From Coxiellaceae bacterium (GTDB lineage Bacteria; Pseudomonadota; Gammaproteobacteria; Comchoanobacterales; Comchoanobacteraceae): a stretch of DNA of 41,874 nucleotides. The translations under genes and the position numbers were made by a program. The stretch spans positions 1 through 41,874 of the forward strand of contig CACKMC010000005.1 in assembly GCA_902601155.1 (NCBI GenBank), read 5' to 3'. Shown here piece by piece: positions 26,993 to 35,909 of this stretch; the first letter of the stretch is position 1; the number at the start of each line of letters is the position of its first letter. The notes beneath the pieces are model-generated. The model ran no database searches. It was not told the DNA's origin and worked only from the letters and a program-made list of their open reading frames with translations.

Positions 26993-28590
26993 GAAGCGAA
27001 GCAAACGTATTGATTATAGGTGGTGGTGTGGCAGGCTTAACGGCAGCCTTGCATCAAGCATCTCATGCCGATGTATCTTTAGTTTGTAAGGGATCGCAGG
27101 AAGAAGGTGGCGCCAGTCCATGGGCTCAGGGTGGGATTTCTTGTGTGATGGCGCCATGGGATACACTCACTGCTTTTGTGGCAGATACGTGTGCAGCAGG
27201 TGATGGCTTAAACAATGCTGAGGTTGTGCGTCGTGTAGGCGAAGCGTCTCGGCAGATGGTCACATGGCTTGCATCTTTGGGGGTTTCGTTCACACGGGAT
27301 GGGCATCTATTTCATTATACCAAAGAAGGGGGGCACAGTAAGCGACGTGTTGTACATGTTGCAGATTCTACAGGGCAAGCAGTCAGTCAAGCCTTGTGGC
27401 AGGCTGTGCATGATCATCCCCGTATTCAAGTGTATCCTCAGCGTATGGCCTTAGACTTGATCATGCATGATGGTCATTGCATGGGGGCTTATATACTCGA
27501 CACTGACCAGCAAGTGATTGAGCATTGGTTGTCACCGCATACTATCTTGGCTACTGGGGGAGCAAGTCACGTTTATTTGCATACCACAGAAGCACAGGGC
27601 GCCACCGGAGATGGTATCGCCATGGCTTATCGTGCAGGGGCTGTGCTGATGGATTTGGAGTTTAATCAGTTTCATCCCACCTGTTTATACCAGGCAGGCG
27701 AAACCCGTACGTTATTAACAGAAGCTTTGCGGGGTGAAGGGGCGGTGATTCGCAATCATCAGGGCGAGCGTTTTTTAAAAGCGCATCACCCACAAGCAGA
27801 GTTAGCACCCCGAGACTGGGTGGCACGTTGGATACATCATGAGATGCAGCAACATGGCCAATCTCATGTTTTTTTAGATGCCACCACCATTTCATTGGCG
27901 CAGTGGCAACATCATTTTCCAAGGGTTGCCAGTCGGTTGGCAGCGCAAGGTATTGATCCTTTGGTCGATTGGATTCCGATTGTACCTGCCTCCCATTACA
28001 CGTGTGGCGGTATTCAAGCACACTTAAATGGTCGTACCTCGATACCAGGGCTTTATGCGATAGGTGAAGTAGCGGCCACAGGCTTGCATGGTGCGAATCG
28101 TTTAGCCAGTAATTCATTGCTTGAGTGTTTGGTCATGGGTAAGAATCTTGCTTTACACCCTGATTTGAAGATGTCTGTCGGATTGGATGTGCCTTGCCTG
28201 AAAGAGCCTGTGGCTCAAGGCATGTATCCAATAGCTGAGATACAAAGTACGGTGCTGGCGATTCGTCAATGTATGACGGCGTCGGTGGGTTTAGTCAGAT
28301 CAAGGGCGGGCTGTGAGCAAGCATTGTGTAGTTTGCTTGCGTATCAGCAGCAGATCATTGCCAAGCCGATGATTCATTGTGCCACGTATTGGCAAGCTTA
28401 CCATCTAGTCACCGCAGCGGTTGCGATTCTTCGTTGCGTTTTAAAGCGTCAAGGGAATCGTGGTGCCCATCATTGGGCAGGAGAAGAAACGATTCGGGAT
28501 AATCACCCGAAATCTACATGGATTCGCATGAAAGCTTGTGAAGCATTCAGCGAATTTTTTCACCTGTCATCAAATGAATCATTTCAGTAG
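26989..28590 (+). CDS. nadB: L-aspartate oxidase
   Basis: A flavoenzyme that converts L-aspartate to iminoaspartate, the first step of de novo NAD synthesis. The N-terminal FAD motif VLIIGGGVAGLTAA (GGGVAG at 11-16), the ASPWAQGGI loop, the substrate region EFNQFHPTCL and the FAD-binding C-terminal part EVAATGLHGANRLASNSLLE are all present. The 533-residue length is normal. The ATGA overlap with tadA indicates co-translation. No nadA or nadC lies in this window. The last 44 bases overlap, tail to tail, the end of tsaC on the opposite strand. Confidence 0.95.
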   Translation: MRSEANVLIIGGGVAGLTAALHQASHADVSLVCKGSQEEGGASPWAQGGISCVMAPWDTLTAFVADTCAAGDGLNNAEVVRRVGEASRQMVTWLASLGVSFTRDGHLFHYTKEGGHSKRRVVHVADSTGQAVSQALWQAVHDHPRIQVYPQRMALDLIMHDGHCMGAYILDTDQQVIEHWLSPHTILATGGASHVYLHTTEAQGATGDGIAMAYRAGAVLMDLEFNQFHPTCLYQAGETRTLLTEALRGEGAVIRNHQGERFLKAHHPQAELAPRDWVARWIHHEMQQHGQSHVFLDATTISLAQWQHHFPRVASRLAAQGIDPLVDWIPIVPASHYTCGGIQAHLNGRTSIPGLYAIGEVAATGLHGANRLASNSLLECLVMGKNLALHPDLKMSVGLDVPCLKEPVAQGMYPIAEIQSTVLAIRQCMTASVGLVRSRAGCEQALCSLLAYQQQIIAKPMIHCATYWQAYHLVTAAVAILRCVLKRQGNRGAHHWAGEETIRDNHPKSTWIRMKACEAFSEFFHLSSNESFQ

Positions 28591-29089
28591 GTTGGGCTAA
28601 TGTGCCGAGTGAGCCACACAGTGTGCCGGCAATACTTGGGAAATAGTGGTGCACTGCGTCATGAGAGCGTGCGGGTTTTTGTTGGGGTGGGTTAGCACTC
28701 GTTGAAATCAAAGGCGCTCCCCATGCATGGACCAGTGCTTGTACATCGGGATGACTGCTATGACGCAGCGCCAGTGTTTGGTCCTGATGGCATAAAAAGT
28801 GAGGGGCTTGTTCAGAAGCAGGTACAATCAGGGTGGTTGGGCCAGGCCAGTATTGCGTGCGTTTCAGCAGGATGTCGTCTGGTAAGGGGGCAACCCAGTG
28901 CGCGATGCTTTCCCAGGATGGAATGACTAGAATCCATGCTTGGCCTGTGGGCCGTGGTTTGAGTTGTTGTAGTCGTGCAATGGCTTGGGGGGTGCAAGCA
29001 CAGCCTAGGCCATACACCGCTTCTGTTGGGTATGCAATCACACGATCTTTGGCCAAATGATGTAAAGCTTGGTCAAGGCTTAGCATCAC
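28547..29089 (-). CDS. tsaC: L-threonylcarbamoyladenylate synthase (TsaC/YrdC type)
   Basis: It makes threonylcarbamoyl-AMP from threonine, bicarbonate and ATP for the t6A37 modification of ANN-decoding tRNAs. The 180-residue single-domain form matches TsaC rather than the longer Sua5. Motifs seen are VIAYPTEAVYGLGC near the N-terminus, the KxR-type KPRPTGQAWILV (the usual R-x-K region), WPGPTTLIVPA, LALRHSSHP and LISTSANPP. It starts five bases after the topA stop and is probably co-transcribed with it. Its 3' end overlaps nadB convergently, with no terminator between. Confidence 0.92.
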   Translation of the reverse strand: MMLSLDQALHHLAKDRVIAYPTEAVYGLGCACTPQAIARLQQLKPRPTGQAWILVIPSWESIAHWVAPLPDDILLKRTQYWPGPTTLIVPASEQAPHFLCHQDQTLALRHSSHPDVQALVHAWGAPLISTSANPPQQKPARSHDAVHHYFPSIAGTLCGSLGTLAQPTEMIHLMTGEKIR

Positions 29090-29094
29090 ATTGA

Positions 29095-31371
29095 CTACGT
29101 ATCAAGCGATTGGGTGTAATCACAGTCGTCTTGTGGGCAAATGTACTGATGACCATGGCGTTTGGTGGTTTTTTCGGTGAGGATAGGCCACTGACATTTG
29201 GGGCAGGCTTGATCCACGGGGGCATCCCATAGTGCATATTTACATTTCGGGTAGCCTTTGCAAGAATAAAATATTTTACCACGCCGTGATTTGCGTTCAA
29301 AGAGGTTCTCTTTTTTGCATTGTGGGCATGTGACGCCTGTGTCTTTGGGTTTTTCTAAGGGTTCAATGTGTTTACAATCAGGATAATTACTGCAACCAAT
29401 GAATCGACCATAGCGTCCTGTTTTGATCACCAAATCACTTTCACATTTGGGACAAGGTCGATCGACTTTTTCTTCCACAGGGGCTTGCTCGTCATCGATG
29501 TTACGTGTGTAACGACACGTTGGGTAGGTAGTGCACCCAATGAACTTACCACGTTTGCCAAGGCGTATGGAAAGAGGGCTTTGGCATTCAGGGCAAGCTT
29601 CCTCGATGACTTCATGGGTCACATCTTGACGGCTTACTTGTTTGTCGATGGTGTCAATATTTTTTTGAAAATCATGCCAGAATGATTCAAGCAGAGGAAT
29701 CCATGCTTGTTGTCCTTCGGCAATCTGATCCAGTTTGTCTTCGAATGCTGCCGTGAATTGATAATCGACATAACGGGTAAAGTGTTGTTGTAGAAAATGA
29801 CCGACTATACTGCCAAGGTCGGTAGGCGTGAAGCGTTTTTTCTCCAGCTCCACGTATTCACGTTGACGCAGTGTGCTTAGGATGCTTGCATAGGTGGAGG
29901 GTCGGCCAATGCCGTGTGCTTCGAGGGCCTTGATTAAGCTGGCTTCACTAAAGCGTGGCGGTGGTTCTGTGAAATGTTGATGGCCGTCTAGCTTGAGTAT
30001 ATCAGGCTGATCCTTGACCTGAAGTGTGGGCAGACGACGGCCTTGATCTTCTTCTTTGCCGGGGTCATCTTGGCCTTCTTGATACACTTGTTGAAAGCCT
30101 GGATAAACCACCATGGTGCCAGTGGCTTTGAATCGAGCAGAGGTGTCTCCGCATCCAAGTATCACGGTTGTGACGGCAAGTTCAGCAGGACTCATTTGAC
30201 TGGCAAGGGTACGTTGCCAAATCAAGGTATAGAGCTTGAGTTGTTCTGCTGACAGGACCTTGGCTAAGGACTCGGGCGTACGGGTAATGTCGGTGGGTCG
30301 AATGGCTTCGTGTGCTTCTTGGGCGTTTTTAGACCGTGTTTTATACTGAGGCGCAGACTTAGGACATGCTTTGGCATCATAATGTGTCTGAATGTATTGT
30401 CGGATGGCATCGACTGCTTCGCTGGCAAGGTGTACCGAGTCGGTACGCATGTAAGTGATCAGACCCACTTGTTCCTGATCCACTTGCACACCTTCATAGA
30501 GTTGCTGGGCGATGCGCATGGTATTGGCGGGTCGCAAGCTCAGTTTTCGGGCAGCTTCTTGCTGTAGCGTGGAGGTGATGAATGGTGCAGAGGGATTTCG
30601 TTTTCTTGGTTTTTTGCTGACTTCTTGTACCTCGAGATGTCCTTGTGCTGCGGCCTTTAGCGTGTCGATAAGCGGGGTAACCACGGCTTCTTCGGTGTAT
30701 CGAAATTGCGTGACTTTTTTATCTTCCCATTCGACTAGTTTGGCGACAAAATCTTGATTGTCATGACGAAGTTTTGCTTCAATGGTCCAGTATTCTTTTG
30801 GTTTAAAGGCTTTGATTTCTTCTTCTCTCTCCACAATCAGTCTGAGTGCTGGGCTTTGCACACGACCGGCAGAAAGGCCTCGGCGTATTTTTTTCCACAA
30901 CAGGGGAGAGAGATGAAAGCCCACGAGATAATCTAGGGCACGTCTTGCTTGTTGGGCATGAATCAAATGTTCATTGAGTTCACGGGGATTTGCGACAGCA
31001 TCTTTGATCGCTTGTTTGGTGATTTGATTAAATGCAACACGTTGTATGGTGAGTGAGTCTGTACGCTTTTCTTCTTTCAGTTGTTCGACGAGGTGCCAAG
31101 CAATGGCTTCCCCTTCACGGTCCGGGTCAGTCGCGAGTAAGAGTGTGTCGGCTTGCTTTAAGGCTTGACGAATGGCTGTCATCGGTTTGCCGGCTTGATC
31201 GAGCAGTTGATAGTCCATGGCAAAATCATGCTCAGGTTTCACTGCGCCGCTTTTAGGTACTAGGTCACGTACATGACCATAAGATGCCAGGACTTTATGG
31301 CCTTTACCAAGGTAATGCGTGATGGTTTTTGCCTTGGCAGGCGATTCAACAATAACGAGTGTTTTTGCCAT
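29095..31371 (-). CDS. topA: DNA topoisomerase I
   Basis: A type IA enzyme that relaxes negative supercoils. The Toprim domain starts with LVIVESPAKAK (Glu9) and TDPDREGEA (Asp82, Asp84, Glu86). The catalytic tyrosine is Tyr307 in GLITYMRTDS. The core is followed by four C-terminal zinc-ribbon modules, each with paired cysteines (CPEC...C, CPKC...C, CPQC...C, CPKC...C). The fourth is the most divergent. At 758 residues it is somewhat shorter than the E. coli enzyme. A CAGGA Shine-Dalgarno lies just upstream of the ATG. The gene upstream on the same strand ends 34 bases earlier, so an operon of that gene, topA and tsaC is likely. Confidence 0.97.
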   Translation of the reverse strand: MAKTLVIVESPAKAKTITHYLGKGHKVLASYGHVRDLVPKSGAVKPEHDFAMDYQLLDQAGKPMTAIRQALKQADTLLLATDPDREGEAIAWHLVEQLKEEKRTDSLTIQRVAFNQITKQAIKDAVANPRELNEHLIHAQQARRALDYLVGFHLSPLLWKKIRRGLSAGRVQSPALRLIVEREEEIKAFKPKEYWTIEAKLRHDNQDFVAKLVEWEDKKVTQFRYTEEAVVTPLIDTLKAAAQGHLEVQEVSKKPRKRNPSAPFITSTLQQEAARKLSLRPANTMRIAQQLYEGVQVDQEQVGLITYMRTDSVHLASEAVDAIRQYIQTHYDAKACPKSAPQYKTRSKNAQEAHEAIRPTDITRTPESLAKVLSAEQLKLYTLIWQRTLASQMSPAELAVTTVILGCGDTSARFKATGTMVVYPGFQQVYQEGQDDPGKEEDQGRRLPTLQVKDQPDILKLDGHQHFTEPPPRFSEASLIKALEAHGIGRPSTYASILSTLRQREYVELEKKRFTPTDLGSIVGHFLQQHFTRYVDYQFTAAFEDKLDQIAEGQQAWIPLLESFWHDFQKNIDTIDKQVSRQDVTHEVIEEACPECQSPLSIRLGKRGKFIGCTTYPTCRYTRNIDDEQAPVEEKVDRPCPKCESDLVIKTGRYGRFIGCSNYPDCKHIEPLEKPKDTGVTCPQCKKENLFERKSRRGKIFYSCKGYPKCKYALWDAPVDQACPKCQWPILTEKTTKRHGHQYICPQDDCDYTQSLDT

Positions 31372-31405
31372 AGTCCTGTGGGTTAGAAAGCAATGACAGC
31401 ATGTC

Positions 31406-33682
31406 TCAAACTGTCAACGATGTCAAGCTGGGGTTCTGTGCTTTAAGTGCGGCCACAAGGGCTTCTTTTTTACCAAGTAACCATGGTTGTGACTGTTGTG
31501 TTGTCTGCTTTGTAAGCTCATCGGCTTTGGTAGGGCAAAGGATCTGGCATATTGATGCAAATGCTTCATTTCTTGTGTCTGAGTTGGCATTGTCATTGCG
31601 TATTAAGTTGTGGCATGCTTCGCTCCATTCGCGCCAATAGTGATCAATGGATGCCCTGCATTGTTGAAAAGAACTAAGATTCGATGGTATCCAACTCTTG
31701 GTCATTGTTTGAAAGTGTGCTGTTAATTTCTGGCGCAAGCTTTGGATAATGGTGCGGTTGGCTTTGAGATGCTTTTGTTGGTTAGTGGTAATGGCCTGAG
31801 GCAAATTGATGTTCTTCATGAATGTTTGGGGGTCATGGTCACAGAGTATTGCCAATAACTGGTTATCAGGAATGGTTGTTCCTGATGTGAGTGTAAGCTC
31901 TGCTGCTTGAATTTCATGCCATGCTTTTTGAGCGCGAGGGTATCGGGTTTCTATGAAAATCTGATAGGGTGTGCGCGTTTGTATCCCATCATTTTTGAGG
32001 GGGGTGTCAAACACTGTCAAAAAAGCTTGGTGGTTGAGTATTTGTTGACGCGCCTCCTCTGTGTCAGCAAGCATGTAAGTCAAGCAGTGCATGGCGATAG
32101 AATGATTCTGTTCTTGAGGTTTATGGCTATATGATTCGATGGCTTCCATCATGTTTTTGCGACGTGAGTCATCTGTATTCAGTTGACAAGCGACTTGAAG
32201 CATTGTCCAGGAGTCTGATGTTTTATTGATATTATACTGCGAGGCGAGCTTGGCAACTGCCAGCTCATGCTCGCTAGGGTAGGCTGTGGTGAGGTGCCCA
32301 TCTCTTACCAACTGTTGACAGTCCCGATTTGGCGTCATGCGATAAAATACATAATGACCCCCATAAGGATTGGCGAGATAAAGGCGGTTTGGATGATCCT
32401 CATGCTTTGTTTCTAAGTTTTGACTGGCTGTGCTATCAAGTGTCGAGCCAAAAGGGAGAAATGAGAGTAATGCAGCGTCAAGCATATTGCCCTTTGACAG
32501 TGTTTTTGCCACAAGATAGTCCACGTATTGATCATAATGCTCAGTACATTTTGCCTTGTTTGAGGCACGCTGGTCGGTCCATAATTGAGCAAGCTGAGTG
32601 CCTTTTGGGCCAAAATCTTTATCCTGGTAAGCTTGTCGCAATTGCTGGCCTATATCCTGAGGTGTAGGTATACAGTCATTATTTGTATAAATTTTGCTTG
32701 CAATCTCAGCGAACGTCTCTTGTTGTATCTTGCTTAATTCTTGTTCGTTCATTAGCGCGCGCCGTAAGGCGTGATCTTGGAGGTCTAAGTGTAAGTGCCA
32801 TAGATAGATTGTTTTGTTGTCTTGGTAATATTGGTAGACCTGGGTCGCAAGGTAGACTTGCATATAAGCAATTTGTGAGCGTGTGGCATTTTCTCCACTG
32901 GACGGCTGGATTGTGCCCTCGATGAATGCTTTGCCATCCTTGTTGCCAGAGGACATGACTTGCTTTAAAGCCTGGTAAGCAGATGTTGTTGGTGTCTTTG
33001 TTAATTGCTGAGAAGGCAGGACGCGATGACTTGTTAGGATGGAAGAGGGGAGTGCTTTATCCCTGAAAGCTGTGAGTGCTGCTTGGGTTTTGGAGTCTTG
33101 GTACCATGTTTCAATAGATTCATCATTTGTGCGTTTTCCATGAATGCATGCATAAGCAGCGCGTTTGTCATCTATAGAGACTTCAGAGACTTCGGCACTT
33201 GACAAAGCAGGAAGAAGGGGGGCGCCGTCTTTTTTGGTGGCAAAAAGTAGCAGGGTATAGTCTTGGTGTTGTGACCAATCTGCGTAAGAAGGCAATGTAT
33301 AGTTTCCGATTTGATGGCCCGTGGTGTAGAAGTTCTTGTAGGCTTCTTTGTAATGATGATAGAGTGAGCCATTGACCGCCCACAAAAGACACTTGTTGTC
33401 GGTGCCAGATCCATAGCACCGCGTGGCATTAATCGCCTTACTGAGCCATTGTCGTTGATGTGGCCGCGCCGGTGTTGCGTGTATTGGATTGGGGTGGTGG
33501 TTTCTTTTACGGTCCCGGGAGGGGCTGTTACCCTTTCTATTAGGTGTGATCAATAGATCATCGGTGGGGGTGTCTTGTGCTGCTAATACCATGATTAAGG
33601 CGAATATCACTAAGATCAGCAAAGAGGCAGTCACAATCAATGCAAATTGTATGAGAGGGGATAGAACGATTGCGTGAGGCAT
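31406..33682 (-). CDS. Membrane-anchored protein with an OTU-like cysteine motif
   Basis: The 758-residue product has one N-terminal hydrophobic helix (about residues 9-34), a basic, Pro/Asn-rich linker, then a large soluble part. At 91-103 the sequence GSGTDNKCLLWAV keeps the D-x-x-C-L spacing of OTU-family cysteine proteases (Asp95, Cys98). A GGHYVFY at 441-447 could supply the histidine (His443). The 345-residue distance between them is longer than in most OTU domains, so the assignment is inference. No other family is recognised; the C-terminal 300 residues look helical. It is transcribed toward topA from its own strong promoter and ends 34 bases from it. A deubiquitinase-like effector or an unrelated membrane protein are both possible. 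Confidence 0.4.
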   Translation of the reverse strand: MPHAIVLSPLIQFALIVTASLLILVIFALIMVLAAQDTPTDDLLITPNRKGNSPSRDRKRNHHPNPIHATPARPHQRQWLSKAINATRCYGSGTDNKCLLWAVNGSLYHHYKEAYKNFYTTGHQIGNYTLPSYADWSQHQDYTLLLFATKKDGAPLLPALSSAEVSEVSIDDKRAAYACIHGKRTNDESIETWYQDSKTQAALTAFRDKALPSSILTSHRVLPSQQLTKTPTTSAYQALKQVMSSGNKDGKAFIEGTIQPSSGENATRSQIAYMQVYLATQVYQYYQDNKTIYLWHLHLDLQDHALRRALMNEQELSKIQQETFAEIASKIYTNNDCIPTPQDIGQQLRQAYQDKDFGPKGTQLAQLWTDQRASNKAKCTEHYDQYVDYLVAKTLSKGNMLDAALLSFLPFGSTLDSTASQNLETKHEDHPNRLYLANPYGGHYVFYRMTPNRDCQQLVRDGHLTTAYPSEHELAVAKLASQYNINKTSDSWTMLQVACQLNTDDSRRKNMMEAIESYSHKPQEQNHSIAMHCLTYMLADTEEARQQILNHQAFLTVFDTPLKNDGIQTRTPYQIFIETRYPRAQKAWHEIQAAELTLTSGTTIPDNQLLAILCDHDPQTFMKNINLPQAITTNQQKHLKANRTIIQSLRQKLTAHFQTMTKSWIPSNLSSFQQCRASIDHYWREWSEACHNLIRNDNANSDTRNEAFASICQILCPTKADELTKQTTQQSQPWLLGKKEALVAALKAQNPSLTSLTV

Positions 33683-33708
33683 ATTATTTTTTCTTTTAAA
33701 CCACTAAC

Positions 33709-33737
33709 ATTATAACACGATGTAAGTATCATAGCAA
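33709..33737 (-). promoter_or_regulatory. Promoter reading toward the OTU-like gene and topA
   Basis: On the minus strand TTGCTA (plus 33737-33732) is 17 bases from a perfect TATAAT (plus 33714-33709). A TGT ahead of the -10 makes it an extended -10. The ATG at 33682 is about 20 bases past the predicted start point, with only an A-rich, weak Shine-Dalgarno. Confidence 0.65.
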
Positions 33738-33892
33738 ATCTTGTGCCATCATGTTCATGCGATGTGTCCAGTGTTTTTAAGTCTGAGCAGATCATGGTGG
33801 TAACCGCTAAGATATGAAGTCAGTGAGGGGTGTACGGTGGATTTGGGTGCAAATGGCGTCAAGCACGGATGGGATAAGCTTTCAGGCTTTGA

Positions 33893-33921
33893 TTGTATTT
33901 ATCATGCATTCGCTCTATACT
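33893..33921 (+). promoter_or_regulatory. Promoter of the pcm-like/tolC-like/porin operon
   Basis: TTGTAT (33893-33898) and TATACT (33916-33921) are 17 bases apart, 28 bases ahead of the ATG at 33950. It is divergent from the promoter at 33709-33737, so the region is a shared control region of about 270 bases. Confidence 0.55.
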
Positions 33922-33949
33922 ATAGAGGTGATGACAAAGCGAGTGAGTT

Positions 33950-34564
33950 ATGCGGCAAGGACTAGATCAACTGATGCCTAGAGGTGTGGTTGACACGACT
34001 ATTCAGCAGGCTTTATTAGCCGTACCAAGAGAAGCCTTTGTACCTGATGCTTATCAAGCTTTTGTGGGTGATGACACCCCACTGCCAATTGATCGTCATG
34101 CAAGTTTATGGCGTTTATCTGATTATGGTCTATGTCTCAATGCGTTGGCAGTTCAACCAGGCGAACGTATCGTATGTATGGGGGGCAATGCTGGTTACCT
34201 TCCTGTGGTGCTCGCTAGTTTAGGTGCGGATGTCATGGTGTATGAATCCAACGAACAGGTTGTCACGCGATTGCGCACGGTCTTTGATGCGTTTGAAGTG
34301 TCTTGTGCTATCACACAATGGGAACAACACACGGTGCCATCCACCGGCAGTTATGATGCTTTAGTATCTTGTTGTGCATTGCCTAGTTTCCCCGATCATT
34401 GGACATCGTGGTTACACAAGGATGGCCGCATGCTTGTGACAGTGGCATACAATGCACAAGTGCATCAAGTACAGTATTATGTGCCTCATCAGCCTATGCA
34501 AGCCATTTTAGAGACGCAAGCGGTTTGGTTTGGTGGAGAAAAACCAGACGCCTTTGTTTTTTAG
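33950..34564 (+). CDS. pcm: Protein-L-isoaspartate O-methyltransferase-like protein
   Basis: The 204-residue product matches the PIMT fold: an N-terminal helical part with VPREAFVPDAY, then a Rossmann methyltransferase core. The SAM motif I, normally G-x-G-x-G-Y, reads MGGNAGYLPVVLA, and the acidic end of strand 2 is VYESN. The substrate-binding post-motif region is weakly conserved, so it may be an inactive or repurposed paralog; true PIMT repairs isoaspartyl residues. It directly precedes an outer-membrane efflux gene, whose Shine-Dalgarno overlaps this stop codon, so the two are likely coupled. This pairing recalls Legionellales gene order, from memory. Confidence 0.65.
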   Translation: MRQGLDQLMPRGVVDTTIQQALLAVPREAFVPDAYQAFVGDDTPLPIDRHASLWRLSDYGLCLNALAVQPGERIVCMGGNAGYLPVVLASLGADVMVYESNEQVVTRLRTVFDAFEVSCAITQWEQHTVPSTGSYDALVSCCALPSFPDHWTSWLHKDGRMLVTVAYNAQVHQVQYYVPHQPMQAILETQAVWFGGEKPDAFVF

Positions 34565-34573
34565 GAGATTAAA

Positions 34574-35899
34574 ATGCGACGTTATGGGCTGATTGGTTTG
34601 CTCGCTTGTTGTGCGTTATCTTATGGGCTTTCCCTAGAAGAAGCATATCGTTTGGCTTGTCAGCATGATCCTGTGTATCGTCAAATCGCATGGCAGTGGC
34701 GAGCAAGTCAGCAAGCGCCCCGTTTAGCTCGTGCGTTGTGGCGCCCTTCTTTGTCTGTGACAGGTCACTTTGAGCCGCGACATTTACAATCTGGTACAAC
34801 CACAACCCGCGGTAATCAGTATGGTTATACCGCGTCATTGTCACAACGTTTATTCGATATACCACAGTGGCTTGAACGATCTCATGCCAGTGAGGAGAGT
34901 AAGCAAGCTTATGCCCAATTTCGCGATGCACAGCAACAATTAATCCAGCGTGTGGTGAAAACATATGTCGATACTTTATTGGCACAAGATGGTCTAAAGG
35001 TGCAGCAGCGTTACATTCATCAAGTCAAAGCGGTTTTTTCATCGGTGAAAGCACGTTATCAACAAGGTTTAGCCACAACCAGTCAATTATATCAAGCACA
35101 AGCAGATTATGATCAGGCGCGTGCAGCACGATGGCAGTATCGACAAAACTTGGTGAAAGCACAAGGTGCTTTGCATGTACTTGTGGGCAAAAAAGTCACA
35201 CACTTGCATGCGCTCAAACCACTTAAGACGCATGCGCCAGAACCCAAAACATCTAAAGCTTGGGTGCACTATGCATGGGCGCATCATCCTGCACTGCTTG
35301 CAAAAAAATACGCACTATCAGCATGGCACATTGCTGAAAAGCAAGTGAAAACGCAGCGATTACCTCGCGTGACCTTACAAGGCAGCATCACGGATCAAAA
35401 CCAAGTTATGCCGCAAGGTGCAGGTATTCAGGGACAGTTCTTGAATAAGCAGCTGAGTGTCCAAGCCGCTTGGCAACCCTATGAAGGGGGACATATTGCG
35501 GCCTTGCGTGCCAGGACGCATGCCCATTACCGTGCTGCGTTGGTGGCGATGCATGGTTTAAAACGTCAAATTGCCAGTGATGTGCATACGCATTTCTTAG
35601 GGGTTTACAGTGCCCAGCAGCGTGTGATTGCGATGACACAGGCCTTGCGTTCAGCACGAAGTGCTGTGGCAGCTTATCAAGCAAGGTATAAGCAAGGTAC
35701 GGTGCTTTTAAGTGATTATTTGGCGTCGCTTTCAACTGCGGCAAAAGTGCAATATGCTTGGCAGCAAGCGCAATACGATTATATCATGGAGGTTGTGGCT
35801 TTGGATGCCAGTGCAGGCCAATTAAGTAAGTCACGTATTCAAGCCATCAGTCAGCAACTTGGTTCATCTGTTCTGCTTGGTGATGAACCGATGAAGTAA
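34574..35899 (+). CDS. tolC: TolC-family outer-membrane efflux protein
   Basis: This 441-residue outer-membrane channel component is of the type that docks to tripartite efflux pumps or type I secretion systems. An N-terminal signal peptide (LIGLLACCALSYG) is followed by SLEEAYRLACQHDP, the standard start of mature TolC proteins. Two outer-membrane efflux repeats follow, with long helices and the typical QAQADYDQARA and YKQGTVLLSDYL segments. A LLAC tetrad could alternatively be a lipobox. AGGAG overlaps the upstream stop codon. No inner-membrane pump or periplasmic adaptor gene is present here, so the partner pump is elsewhere. Confidence 0.85.
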   Translation: MRRYGLIGLLACCALSYGLSLEEAYRLACQHDPVYRQIAWQWRASQQAPRLARALWRPSLSVTGHFEPRHLQSGTTTTRGNQYGYTASLSQRLFDIPQWLERSHASEESKQAYAQFRDAQQQLIQRVVKTYVDTLLAQDGLKVQQRYIHQVKAVFSSVKARYQQGLATTSQLYQAQADYDQARAARWQYRQNLVKAQGALHVLVGKKVTHLHALKPLKTHAPEPKTSKAWVHYAWAHHPALLAKKYALSAWHIAEKQVKTQRLPRVTLQGSITDQNQVMPQGAGIQGQFLNKQLSVQAAWQPYEGGHIAALRARTHAHYRAALVAMHGLKRQIASDVHTHFLGVYSAQQRVIAMTQALRSARSAVAAYQARYKQGTVLLSDYLASLSTAAKVQYAWQQAQYDYIMEVVALDASAGQLSKSRIQAISQQLGSSVLLGDEPMK

Positions 35900-35909
35900 G
35901 AGAAGCGAC

